This document shows positions 54,101 to 63,487 of a DNA stretch of 64,000 nucleotides, in pieces; the stretch's first letter is position 1; the number at the start of each line of letters is the position of its first letter. The translations under genes and the position numbers were made by a program. The notes below the pieces were generated by a model. The model was given only the letters and a program-made list of their open reading frames with translations, was not told where the DNA came from and ran no database searches. Source of the stretch: Patagioenas fasciata. Lineage: Eukaryota; Chordata; Aves; Columbiformes; Columbidae. Where the stretch lies: positions 18,332,867 through 18,396,866 of the forward strand of contig NC_092525.1 of assembly GCF_037038585.1 (NCBI RefSeq), written 5' to 3'.

Positions 54101-57100
54101 CTCATCATAAAAAAAAAAAATCTCAGCTGCTATTTTAAAAAAATCTTATTTTCTATCTTTTCAGATTATATTATGAAACCTAAAAATATGGTGGCAGTTC
54201 AGCAGCTAAATAAGCAAGTTCCAGATACATTTTCATGTCATTATTTTAAGTCACATTAATGATACGTACAGGGAAGCCTTACGACATTTGCATGCTTTGG
54301 GTTGATAATGCATAATCTCTGATCAAACTATCAACCTACCCCAGCACAGTTCATCCTAAGACCCCACTGAACTAAAAATAAGATACAGTGAAGTCACTGG
54401 TGTGACAGTACATCATAGCTGTGATAAAACTAAAACACTGACCATGACATTTTATGTATAACTTGGATAAATGTTATATTTTAATTCTGTATCTGAACAC
54501 ACACAGACAACTTGCGAGGGAAGAACAGCAAAAGTGTGTCATCAACTCTCTTGGTAAAAGCTCATAACCTCAAAAGGCTGCAGAGGGCCCCTGCAGAGAA
54601 TAGAGGGATTTGCACTAACAGAACCAAGAGAGAGACATGTGCATCCCCTTCTGTTGCTCCGCTGCCATTTAAACAGAGTTCAGCAAAACATTCTGTGAAA
54701 GTACTAAATATATTTTCTCTGCCAGCTTCCACCTTCAAGGAATAATTCCTGAAAGAGACTGATGCATTATCAACTGCAAGACTGAGAGGGGAAAATATGG
54801 AAAAAAAATCATAGATAACCACAGAAAACCAGAGTTAAAATTGAAAAAACCCCACATTAATCAGTTACCAATTCTTTTGATCAGGAATATGTGTTTACAC
54901 ATTCCGAATAGTTTCCAAAATCTCTACTAACAGTTAAAGATGGATAATTAAGTAGCTACTGATACTTACTGTTGTAAGAATTTTATATAGTTCATCATGT
55001 AAAATATATCCAGTGTTATCTGTGTCTATTTTTCCGAATGCTTTAAGAAGTTCAGTTTTTGTAGCTGGTTTTTCTTTTTTTAAAATAGTACAAAAATCGT
55101 CAAAATTCAGTGTAGTTGTTTGTGAAGTCCAATATTTATTGACTGTCTCCTGAGATGGATTTCCTCCAGCCTGTTGAAGTACTGAACAATAAAACACAAT
55201 ATTAACTATATATTCCAGCTATCAGTAAAGGAGTTTTCTCAAAACATCCTTTAATCACTTTCCATGTTCATGCTCTTTTTTTTTTTAAGCCAAATCAATC
55301 CAAGGGAAGAATGGGGTCTGAAGGACAGTTTTGCTTATAGTTGCAATCCTGTCCTCTACTGATCCAGATTGACTGTGACCTTCCCTGCCCTTGAACTCTG
55401 TGGTTTGTAGCAGAGAGGTTCAAGCAGCCTCAGGGGCAGACGAGCTCACTCGCATATTTTTTTGAGAGGAGTCATCAAACAGGCAGTGCCTGGCATCCTA
55501 CATCATCTCTCGTGAACTGTGATCCAGCACAGAGACAACATATGCACTGAGAATCACACCCACTGTCTTCTACAGAAGGAAGAAACTGGAGAGCAGTCTG
55601 TGACTTTTTATAACACAACAATATCACGGGAATTATTTTGCTTACAGGCTCTGATCTGCAGCTTCCACTTACTCATGTGCACTGTTCTCCTAAACCAGGG
55701 GTGTCAAACTCATTTTCAACTGCGGCCACATCAGCCTTGTGGTTGCCTTCAAAGGGCCAAATGTAATTTTAGGACTGTATAAATGTAGGAGTAGCAACTA
55801 CTGTCCTGAACTCAATGGGATGTCTTCCTTAAATAAAGTTAATAGGTTCAAACCATTAATTAAGCAAATATCCATTAATTCAAAGACAGTCTTCTCAAGT
55901 GACAGGTGTAAAATCCAGCCCAGCGCCTAAATTCCCAGTCTTAATATCAGGAACCTATTATTCCTAAGTTCGCACATTACTAGAACCTGTTTCTACAGAG
56001 ATCCACATAAGTCCTTCCATTTACTTTGCAAAGAACTGAGATCTAGTGCAGAATTTAGCCTGAACACTTTTATGTCACAGCTATACATTTGAACTTATCA
56101 ATTCAAATTACACAACATGAATTTCGAATGTAAAGGAAAAATTATACCAACAGACATACACTGCTAAGGCCAACAGCCAATAGATACATGCAACCAGTCC
56201 CTACACCTGGCATTCTTCACCATGAGTTTTCTGGATCTAGTTAGCCTCCTAAAGTCAACAGTTTCCAGCGTGAAGAAGGTATTATGTTAAGTTGAAATTA
56301 AATTATAATGCACAGTCTATCTGAAACTGGAGGGATGCTTTTACATCTTCCCATATAATCAGGTTTTGAAGGAAACACAAGACATTCTCCACCTCTGCGC
56401 AGGCTGACAGTTTGATTTTTAGCCAGCTGACCAGTGACCAAGTCTATACGAGCTGAGAACAGTTCAGGAGCATCTGTGAAATGAGGTGGTGGCATCATTA
56501 CAATTCTCAGTAGGCAACTGTGTCACCATAAAAACAAACACCACCAGATACCTTTGCTGCTAATCTCTGATTGAATGCCAAGGACTAAATAAAGATTTCT
56601 GCCCTGTCACCTCCACAAGCAGAGTCAGCAGAATACAGCAAAGCTTACATCTTTATCCATGCAACGCTTAGGCACATAGCGATTGTTTAAGGATTTCAAG
56701 GTCAACAAAGGCAGGGCAGTTACTCTGTGTTTGTTTACATAGATAGCTGAGTTCCTGGAATATCAATATAGCACAGTATTCACTTACATTTAACAGAGTA
56801 TCTTTCAAATATACATCAATTCTGTGTAGGGTACGTCCAGGGAGATCAGCACTTGCCATACCCTACATACCTCCCAAGTTTGTATTTTTGAAAGTTCAAT
56901 TAGACCGCACCTTTTATTTATTACCTCTTTACAGACTGATTCTGCTAAATACCTTAAGTAATATTATACCATTGGAAATGAATTGTCCTTTATGAGTTGA
57001 CCTTGAAACTAAAACGCCCAAACACTTGCTATGTAGTGAAGTGGCGTGGATAGAGATGAAAGCCAAAGCATATCTAGAAGAGATGACATTTGTTCACACC

Positions 57101-59333
57101 ACTCCTATCTTAAAATCCAGATTATCCAAAACTATCATTAGGATGTTATAAAGGCACTTTTATTACAGCTGAGAAGGCCTGAATAACACTAAGTCACACG
57201 CTGAAAGAATGTGCTCGCTAATGGGTACAATTTCATGTCCTGGTATAGGGAAAGAAGCTACAAACAATCGGTGCATCAGAAAAGTACACTCAGCTTTGAC
57301 AGCGGTGGTTTCCACCTGAAAAGCTCATGTATTCTAGGTATGGGCAATGCAGCCATTAGTGAGAAATTCATTTCCTCACATATGCAGAAAAAAATAAGGT
57401 CACTAGAATGATAACTAAATTATCTGATAGCATAGCATGGTTTTGCCTTTTGCTGTTTTTTTTGTTTTAGTTTGTTTTTTTTTACAAACAACTGCAATGC
57501 CATAATACACATACTTTTTACTGGCATCATCATCTGTGAGGAAGACTTTCAGAACAACCTGTACTACCACCAAGCCTAAGTGCATTCTGAGCTGCACCAC
57601 GAAAAACACAAAATAGATCTCTTTAGTTTTGAAATTACACATTTCAGCTCTCTTTACTTAACTGAAGGGTTATGTACTCATGCTTTCTTTATCAACCATG
57701 TGAGCTGGAAACATTTTTTCCAATAAAGCAAGCTAAGAATTTCACATAATCATGAAACTCAGTAAAAAACAGGATTGAAAGACACTTATCAGTTCCCTAA
57801 CACAATTCCTGCTATTACATACAACCACAAAACCACACGACTTTCTCACAAAAGGACAAAACTGCTCTAAGAAAGAAAAACAAAAACCAAAACCAAAACC
57901 CAACCATGGCAAGGCATAGCACACAATCCTACAGCTCCAAGATATAGCAAAGTTGGTATTTGCTTGAGAAATTTTATCAGGCCTAGCGAAACCTATTCCA
58001 CAACTGAAACACGTTTTTACTCAGTCTTATCTTACTTCTTCCTTATTTTATTCAGTCACTAAATTATAAAGAAATCAATTTCCAACACACAGTCCTAACT
58101 ATCATTTTTAGGTAAACTTTTGTAACTTCCCTAATAATTCCATGCAATGAACTTTGAAATTCGATAGGTTTTCTAAACAGAGTGAAAGCTGTGAAGCTTA
58201 ACAAACTATCTGCGAACACCTTTCTTTGGTACAGCTGAAGCATTCAGAGATACAGTTTTTTCCTGTTGTACCACTGACAGAAATACCACTAATACACAAA
58301 TGTAATACAGATGAAAATATGAAAACTTTTGATTTTAGTCTATGGGAACGTTTTAATTCAGGAGGAGTTTAAATAAGAATTCTCGCAAGACACCAGTGTC
58401 CGAGACAGCCCATTTGATCACATGAAGTTGGTAAAGGCAATATTTTCACATATTACTTGGACAAAGCTCCTTATAACTGATCTATGAGACTATCTGTAGG
58501 GGTAAATTACCACACCCACCCCTCCAATAACAACCTCTCCTATGAGTCTGCAAACCTCTGTGCCAATTAATGCCAGTTACCACGGCAATTTCCTATGGCA
58601 GGGCAACTGCCCACTGTAAATTGAACTTAATCATTTCTTGGAGATAGGAATTTATTGCAGAAAAGTCATAATAATAAAGCAGCACCTAGGCCCACTTCAA
58701 GTGAGCACCAATGCTACCATCACACTTGGTGTTGTTAAACAACTCACATTCCCAGTAAGCTGGTATTGACTTTTGCCCATTTATACTGATGATTTACAGA
58801 TTAAAAGCTCTGTATACAATTCCCACTTCCATGAGTCATCCAACACCTAGCAACAAAGATTAAAGATTTGAGAAAAATGAAAAACATTGAAGAATGGTAG
58901 TTTCTATAAACTTCAAAAGATCACCATGTGACTTATTTTATAACAGGGAAATGATGAAAACGTCTTCAAAGATACAGCCACCAATACTTGAAGTCTGAAC
59001 ACTATTGAAAACTACTGTAAATTCATTAAACAGTTACTGAGTTTGTGCACTGGGATACTCTCAAGACTGCACTGCCGACTGCTGTTTGTAAACTACCCAC
59101 TGCAATCATCATACACAATAGTTACAGGGAAAAAAGTAATCATTACCTAAACTGAGTTGTTCTTTTGATTTAATATTTTCTAAACTGCTTTTTAAAACAG
59201 TTACGTAAGCTGCTCGGCAGTTCATGTAAAAGATTGCTTCTTCTGCATGCTGGGACTTCTTTGCTTGGGAACTCTCTGAGCGTGTGACTTTCTGAACGGA
59301 GAGGGACGCGTTATTCTCAGGACTGCTGGCCAT
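36070..59333 (-). CDS. EFCAB7: EF-hand calcium-binding domain protein 7 (13 coding exons, 628 aa)
   Basis: Scaffold at the base of the primary cilium that, with IQCE, tethers the EVC-EVC2 complex and promotes Hedgehog signalling downstream of Smoothened (known family role). Exons on the minus strand: 59147-59333, 54970-55181, 53522-53608, 52645-52840, 51495-51613, 47891-48032, 45877-45986, 44768-44925, 44438-44571, 42245-42393, 40210-40419, 37149-37256, 36070-36144. They total 1887 bases with matching phases throughout; human is 629 aa. EF-hand loops: residues 115-126 (DTDNTGYILHDE, canonical), 151-162 (DFNCNGKLDYNK, Lys at position 12, probably non-binding) and 415-426 (DLDGNGLLSLEE, canonical). 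Residues about 190-265 are a Ser/Thr-rich, poorly conserved linker. No signal peptide or membrane segment is seen. All exons read through. Confidence 0.95.
37149..37256 (-). CDS. EFCAB7: EFCAB7 coding exon 12
   Basis: 108 bases (36 codons, phase 0), acceptor AACTTGCAG|TCTGAA, donor ACGATG|GTAAGA. Encodes SENKVIIHVNNEQSKNCLSN then RGLTVFAVEVAPKSTM. Confidence 0.93.
40210..40419 (-). CDS. EFCAB7: EFCAB7 coding exon 11
   Basis: 210 bases (70 codons, phase 0), acceptor CATTGCAG|GCGTGC, donor AATAAG|GTATGG. Encodes ACPFVIDIYAEKCKPRIKAM through VYTYKAGRRITSVIENK. Confidence 0.95.
42245..42393 (-). CDS. EFCAB7: EFCAB7 coding exon 10
   Basis: 149 bases, acceptor TAAACAG|AGAATT, donor ACAGAG|GTATGA. 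Encodes ENFDMKKNELTRQGFMDLNL through LWVTLLSLGYNKALEMTE, including the pattern MEANDREGDP.DLWVTL. Confidence 0.93.
44438..44571 (-). CDS. EFCAB7: EFCAB7 coding exon 9 (EF-hand 3)
   Basis: 134 bases, acceptor TCTTTTAG|AGCCAC, donor TAAAG|GTAAGT. Encodes RATLLDIFETIDLDGNGLLS then LEEYNFFELRTSGEKCDEEA. The loop DLDGNGLLSLEE is a textbook calcium ligand set. Confidence 0.96.
44768..44925 (-). CDS. EFCAB7: EFCAB7 coding exon 8
   Basis: 158 bases, acceptor AAGAGCAG|ACGTTT, donor TTCCG|GTGAGT. Encodes TFGWRGELGSGIYWLLPFTT through YRGEDGELALTKEF. FGW.GELG.GIYWL.P.TTGCRL is the family signature here. Confidence 0.92.
45877..45986 (-). CDS. EFCAB7: EFCAB7 coding exon 7
   Basis: 110 bases, acceptor CTTTTTAG|GAAAAC. 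Encodes GKPCHWLSVDTVLYILKENE then TQENLQLVSFTDQQNKE. The donor that keeps frame is GAG|GTTGGC, a weak site. The next exon fits in phase 0. Confidence 0.88.
47891..48032 (-). CDS. EFCAB7: EFCAB7 coding exon 6
   Basis: 142 bases, acceptor GTTTCCAG|GAATGG, donor GAAG|GTAAGT. Encodes EWPCAQSKGCFYLEDDGEII through TIKPLNIRQVE, a well-conserved segment of unknown fold. Confidence 0.95.
51495..51613 (-). CDS. EFCAB7: EFCAB7 coding exon 5 (Ser/Thr-rich linker)
   Basis: 119 bases, acceptor CCTATAG|GTGACA. Encodes DSKTPSRPSSAQSCKGSTST through NRNTIEPDTMK. Phase 0 requires donor ATGAAG|GTATCA. A stronger-looking GTAAGC starts seven bases later and would put a stop soon after the next junction. Confidence 0.85.
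52645..52840 (-). CDS. EFCAB7: EFCAB7 coding exon 4
   Basis: 196 bases, acceptor ATCTAAAG|TTTTGT, donor AAAAG|GTACTT. Encodes FCELYMTTSEQCCKTARDKL through VSKPSPRISRKTDHKQAPTK. The charged helix (DKLEVDSRLRQQQFG) leads into the linker. Confidence 0.93.
53522..53608 (-). CDS. EFCAB7: EFCAB7 coding exon 3 (degenerate EF-hand 2)
   Basis: 87 bases, acceptor TATTGCAG|AGAGGT, donor AACAAG|GTATTG, phase 0 on both sides. Encodes RGEKMTRDEVSAIIKQADFN then CNGKLDYNK. The loop has Lys instead of Glu at position 12. Confidence 0.93.
54970..55181 (-). CDS. EFCAB7: EFCAB7 coding exon 2 (EF-hand 1)
   Basis: 212 bases, acceptor TTGTTCAG|TACTTC, donor ACAACA|GTAAGT. Encodes VLQQAGGNPSQETVNKYWTS, LNFDDFCTILKKEKP and the calcium loop DTDNTGYILHDE with all liganding positions filled. 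Confidence 0.95.
55182..59146 (-). other. EFCAB7: EFCAB7 intron between coding exons 1 and 2
   Basis: Nearly 4 kb of AT-rich sequence. The only recognised feature is the hAT-like fragment at 55696. Short open frames have no coding support. Confidence 0.7.
55696..55790 (+). mobile_element. hAT-like DNA transposon end (ancient), EFCAB7 intron 1
   Basis: CAGGGGTGTCAAACTCATTT followed by a GCGGCCACATCAGCCTTGTG stretch and GGTTGCCTTCAAAGGGCC is the terminal sequence of an old amniote hAT family (Tip100/Arthur-like). The inner part decays after about 55790 and no matching opposite terminus was found. Confidence 0.6.
59147..59333 (-). CDS. EFCAB7: EFCAB7 coding exon 1 (ATG exon)
   Basis: Encodes MASSPENNASLSVQKVTRSE through FYMNCRAAYVTVLKSSLENI. 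A splice acceptor (TTGTGTTCTTCACAG|A) ends one base before the ATG, with a TTCTAAC branch-like motif upstream. The transcript therefore has an upstream non-coding exon. Donor TTTAG|GTAATG, phase 1. Confidence 0.92.
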
Positions 59334-59334
59334 T

Positions 59335-61199
59335 CTGTGAAGAACACAATTACAGTTAGAATCTGTTACTCTTTTGCCTGTTTAATAATGCCTCTGCTTT
59401 GCCTTCTGAAACACAAACTAGCACATATTATCCTAACATCTATGTCATATGTTTGCTACTCTCTAAATCTGGGATGGGAATACTTACCTACACTTGTAGG
59501 TAAACACGAGATCTGCAAACACAAACAGCTTGAGCTCCACTCACTATTCACAATTTCTTCTTGGCAGGAAATATTTTATTATATTTTATTTTAATTCCAG
59601 ACATTTTATATCAGAATTATTATACAGTCACATTATTTGAAAGCAGAATGCCAAATTTTCAAGTTATCAGTAATAAAAACTTATCTCACTGGAGAAAGCT
59701 CTGTGGCTGCGCAGTCAGGACCCACTCATGTCATGAGGGGCTCCCAGTTATATTTCTTGGTGATAATAGCAAAGCCCCTTCTCCTCCAGTGAAAACTGCA
59801 GGTGAACGTCTTTATATTGAACTGTGCATTTGTCAGTATTTTCTTCCTCACTCAAAAATTCACTTTCATGTTTCCAAGACTCATTTAGCTGGGAAACTGC
59901 GTAGTTTACGCACCTTCAGCAGAGACACTGTGTGATGTTGTAAACACCCTACAACATTCAATGTTAAAAAAATGACAAAATAATTATTAAATCGACTACA
60001 CTTTTTTTTTCTGGTGCCAACCCACACTAGAATGGGCTTTTGTTTTCTGATTTTACAGTTACAACTTAACCAAACATATGGCTAATAGTAAAACTGGTCA
60101 AAATTCTAACACTTAAGCCTTCAAGTATGTGATGTTAAACGCACCTAATTCTACTTTTAAGAGTTATCTAAATATTAGAAATAAGTAAGTCTGAAGCTAA
60201 GAATGTACATAAAACTTTGTGTAACTTAGGCCTTTTAAGTACAAGAACTCTACCCATATAACTGTAAAAGAATGCAAAAAAACATGAAATGCATGTTTTC
60301 TAAATTATTAAAGCGATTCAAAACAGTAACTAATACTGTTTGCTCACCAATGGCCAGTAAACTTCAGCAGCTTCCTGCTTTTACCAAGAGTGATTAAGGT
60401 TTTCAGCAGGCCATCACAGAGGGACACTAAATCGTGTTGTACCATTGGACTAAGAGCCTCTCATATTGTTTTACCCAATGTTGACTTCAGAAAATATATT
60501 CCAGTATAATAAATTGAATATCTCAAGTTCAGCAACAAGACAACGACATCATAGGGTCCCCTTCAGGACTCATTGGATTCGTACTCAGGAGGCCTAAATC
60601 ACTCACACCTTCTTGAGTTATATAGGTCTTTTACACTGGGGAAAGAAAGATAATAATCGCTTATCATGGATGAAGTACCCTATTTATAATACACAGGCCG
60701 CCTGCCTGACACTTTAATATTACACTGGCATTAGAAGGACCCCATAGGGACACTGTGATACAGTCTGGTTACTGCAAACGGGTGTCACTATAATTAAGCA
60801 CCAGTGTTACACACACAAAATGGAAGTGGCTTAAAGTCAAGGAGGAAGGGAAGAATAAATGTTAATTTTCCAGTAACTAGTTTATAAAATGTGAACTCTC
60901 GTTTATACTACTTAGACTTCCCATGACCAAGATATCTCTTACGTGGGCCACAGTTCTGCCAATACATCGCTCAGAAATCCAGTGAGCAACAGCTCAGTGA
61001 CAGCAGCCAGCAGCCCCATAGCTCAGGGTGTTTTTACTGGACAAATGATACTTTTAAACAAAAAAGTCAAAAGGGAGCAATCCAGCCTCCGCTGAAGTGG
61101 GAGGGCAACACAGCCTATTACTTTCAATTTTAGTTGTTATGATTCTAATAAATAATAAAAAGTCTTTCAGGAAGGAATTAAGCCATTCTCTTCTTGGCA
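59335..61199 (-). other. EFCAB7: EFCAB7 5' intron (after the non-coding first exon)
   Basis: Inferred as intron because a good acceptor abuts the start codon and the CpG island lies about 2 kb upstream. AT-rich, with no repeat or exon recognised. Confidence 0.5.
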
Positions 61200-61699
61200 A
61201 TACTGACCTTTCCTGCCGTAGGTCTGAGGCCGAGGTTCAGCGCCATCCACAGCAAAAAACAGCAGAGAAGCTTCGCGCTGCTGCTTCTTCAGCTGCCAAG
61301 CGCTCAGGCCTCAATCACCTGAAATTTGGAAACTTTTACCACACGAATCTCATTACCTCCCTCTCTGGTGAGCGCAGGGGTGTCCTTCGGCAAAATTTAC
61401 CACCCACCCTCGTGCAAAAAACATTATAATCCCCTTTCCCTCAGCCCATCGGAGGGGAATCAACGCTCCCGCCCTCCTGGCGACCCCAGCACCCGTGAGG
61501 GGCGGGTTCGGCCGCACTTCACTTCCCACCCAAACCGGCCTCGCACAAACCCTCCCCAGGGGGCGAAGCCGCCACCAGCCCGGCTCTTATCGCAGAATAG
61601 CACCGACAGCGTGGGCAGCGGGACCGAGAAGCCGCCCGGCCCCCGCAAGCCCCCGCCCGCCGCCCTCAGCCCGCCCCTCTGGGGCCGCGTCCCGCCCTC

Positions 61700-61813
61700 T
61701 CAGCGCCGTTTCCAGCCGGCGGTGTTTGTCCGGTGCACGGCGGCGGAGCAAGGCGGGAGATCTGCAAAAGGCGGCGGGAGATCTGCAAAAGGCGGCGGGA
61801 GCTCCACGATGTC
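61700..61813 (+). CDS. ITGB3BP: Probable first exon of ITGB3BP (CENP-R), 5' partial gene
   Basis: ITGB3BP encodes CENP-R, a constitutive centromere protein also known as the nuclear-receptor cofactor NRIF3. In the CpG island, a start codon with A at -3 (CCACG ATG TC) at 61809 is followed at once by a donor-like GTAGGT (61814-61819). That leaves five coding bases, compatible with a protein starting M-S/P-V-K as in the family. The remaining exons are not recognised in the last 2.2 kb and should lie beyond the right edge. The call rests on synteny and promoter position rather than coding similarity. A donor five bases later (GTAG|GTATCG) is possible but would close the frame with a stop. Confidence 0.45.
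61753..61802 (+). repeat. 21-bp tandem repeat, 2.4 copies
   Basis: The unit GCGGGAGATCTGCAAAAGGCG is repeated exactly at 61753-61773 and 61774-61794, with a third partial copy up to 61802. It lies just upstream of the presumed ITGB3BP start codon, probably in its 5' UTR. Confidence 0.95.
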
Positions 61814-62221
61814 GTAGGTATCGGGGACGGGAGGGAGAGCGGGTTAAGCTCGGGTTGAGTTCAGCTTCAGCCACCGTTTTCCGCAGCGGGGCAGCCCCTG
61901 ACAGGCTCCGGGAGCCGTTGGGGCGGGAGGGCCCGCGGGGGAAGCGGTGAGGCGAGCGCTGCTCCCCGGCGCCCTGCGGGCTTCTCACACGGCAGTGATC
62001 TTGTTATCTGAGGAAAATTGGGCTCGTCGGGTTATCCCGGGGGAGGAGGAGCACGGCAGTGCGTGGGGAAGGGCGGATTTTGTTTGCAGCTCTGTCTTTT
62101 CAGCGGTTGGATGAGAAGTATTTAAGATGGTGGCGCCTTGGGGCAGAGCCGTTATCCGGAGAGAGGTTGGGTGGGTGATGCCCACAGGTATGGGTGGTAG
62201 TTTTCTGTATGTTCACTACAG

Positions 62222-62664
62222 GAAAACCCTTGAGGTGCTGGAGCAAGTTCAGAGAAAGGAAAGGGGCTGGAACACAAGTGTGATGGGAGCAGCTGAGAGA
62301 CCTGGGGGATTCAGCCTGGAGAACAGGAGCTGAGGGGAGACCTTCTGATCTCTGAACTGCCTGAAAGGAGCTTGGAGCCAGGGGGGGTCGGGCTCTGCTC
62401 CCAAGGAATAAGCGCCAGGACCACAGGAAACGGCCTCAAGTTGTGCCAGGGGAGGTTGAGGTCGGATCTTAGGAACAATTTCTTCCTGGAAGGAGTTGTC
62501 AGGCATTGGAACAGGCTGCCCAGGGCAGTGGTGGAGTCACCATCCCTGGAGGTGTTTAAAAGATGTGTCAGTGAGGTTCTTAGGGACATGGGTTAGTGCC
62601 AGAGTTAGGTTATGGTTGGACTAGATGATCCTAAGGATCTCTTCCAACCAAAATGATTCTGTGT
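62222..62664 (+). mobile_element. CR1 LINE 3' end, right flank / presumed ITGB3BP intron 1
   Basis: Contains GAGGTGCTGGAGCAAGTTCA, GGCATTGGAACAGGCTGCCC, TGGTTGGACTAGATGATCCT and CTCTTCCAACCAAAATGATT near its 3' end. Same subfamily as the copies at 32620 and 10123. Confidence 0.94.
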
Positions 62665-62890
62665 CTGCTTCCAGCTTCCCCAGCTGAGAGGAGTTTGTTT
62701 ATCTCTGCTCACCCTGTGGATAAATCCTGTGAGACTCTGTGGTAGGGGGTGGAAGAGCAGCAGGAGACATGGCACGGATGGGTTGTGCTGAGTGACTCCT
62801 GGGCTTTGTGCTATTGTGGGAAGGTCTTGCAGGCCTGTGGAGATAAGGGCATAAAGTGTTCCGTGTCCATTTTCCATCAGGCTGTATCTC

Positions 62891-63195
62891 TTAGAATAAT
62901 TCTAGTTGGAAGAGACCTTCCAGATCAGAGAGTCCAACCATAACCTAACTCTAGCACTGAACCATGTCCCTAAGAACCTCATCTAAATGCCTTTTAAACC
63001 CCTCCAGGGATGGTGACTCCACCACTGCCCTGGGCAGCCTGTTCCAATGCCCAACAACCCTTCCCAGGAAGAATTTTTTCCTAATATCCAATCTAAACCT
63101 CTGCTGCAGCAACTTGAGACCATTTCCTCTTGTCCTGTCACTTGCTACTTGGAAAAAGAGACCAACTTTCAGATAGTTCCTGTGGTCTCCCATAG
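62891..63195 (-). mobile_element. CR1 LINE 3' end, inverted relative to 62222-62664
   Basis: The minus strand reads GGCATTGGAACAGGCTGCCC, GGGCAGTGGTGGAGTCACCA and AGGTCTCTTCCAACTAGAAT. About 300 bases, same subfamily as the preceding CR1 but opposite orientation, 226 bases away. Confidence 0.93.
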
Positions 63196-63270
63196 GAGTA
63201 AGTCCTGTTCATAGTTCTCCTGTTCTTGCAATTCATCAAGCAATAGTCATGTAAGTCTGATGCCATTCTT

Positions 63271-63487
63271 AGAATCGTGGAATCATAGAATCACAGGATG
63301 GTTTGTGTTGAAGGGACCTTCCCAGCTCTCCCAGTGCCACCCCTGCCATGAGCAGGGGCATCTTCACCAGTTCAGGTTGCTCAGAGCCCCGTCCAGCCTG
63401 GCCTGGGATGTCTCCAGGGATGGGGCATCCACCACCTCTCTGGCCAACCTGGGCCAGGCTCTCACCACCCTCAGCATAAAGAAGTTA
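63271..63487 (-). mobile_element. CR1 LINE 3' end with octamer tail
   Basis: The minus strand carries GAGAGGTGGTGGATGCCCCA, ATCCCAGGCCAGGCTGGACG and the 3' tail CTATGATTCCACGATTC. Same subfamily and nearly the same 5' end point as the copies at 9526 and 17666. Confidence 0.93.

Larger units (their letters stand above)
36145..54969 (-). other. EFCAB7: EFCAB7 introns 2-12
   Basis: Introns: 36145-37148, 37257-40209, 40420-42244, 42394-44437, 44572-44767, 44926-45876, 45987-47890, 48033-51494, 51614-52644, 52841-53521 and 53609-54969. They are AT-rich with many A or T runs. No CR1, nested gene or RNA gene was recognised. Confidence 0.7.
61200..62000. promoter_or_regulatory. CpG-island bidirectional promoter between EFCAB7 and ITGB3BP
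   Basis: CpG-dense, GC-rich sequence, densest at 61440-61960, flanked by AT-rich DNA. EFCAB7 runs leftwards and needs a non-coding first exon upstream of 59334. A head-to-head partner on the plus strand starts near 61800. In vertebrates ITGB3BP and EFCAB7 are divergent neighbours sharing such a region. Exact start sites cannot be read from sequence. Confidence 0.7.

Noticed and set aside
61326-61988. Long open frames (133-163 residues) on both strands in the CpG island
   Set aside because: GC-rich sequence has few stops, so such frames are expected by chance. Composition is Pro/Arg/Ala-rich with no domain.
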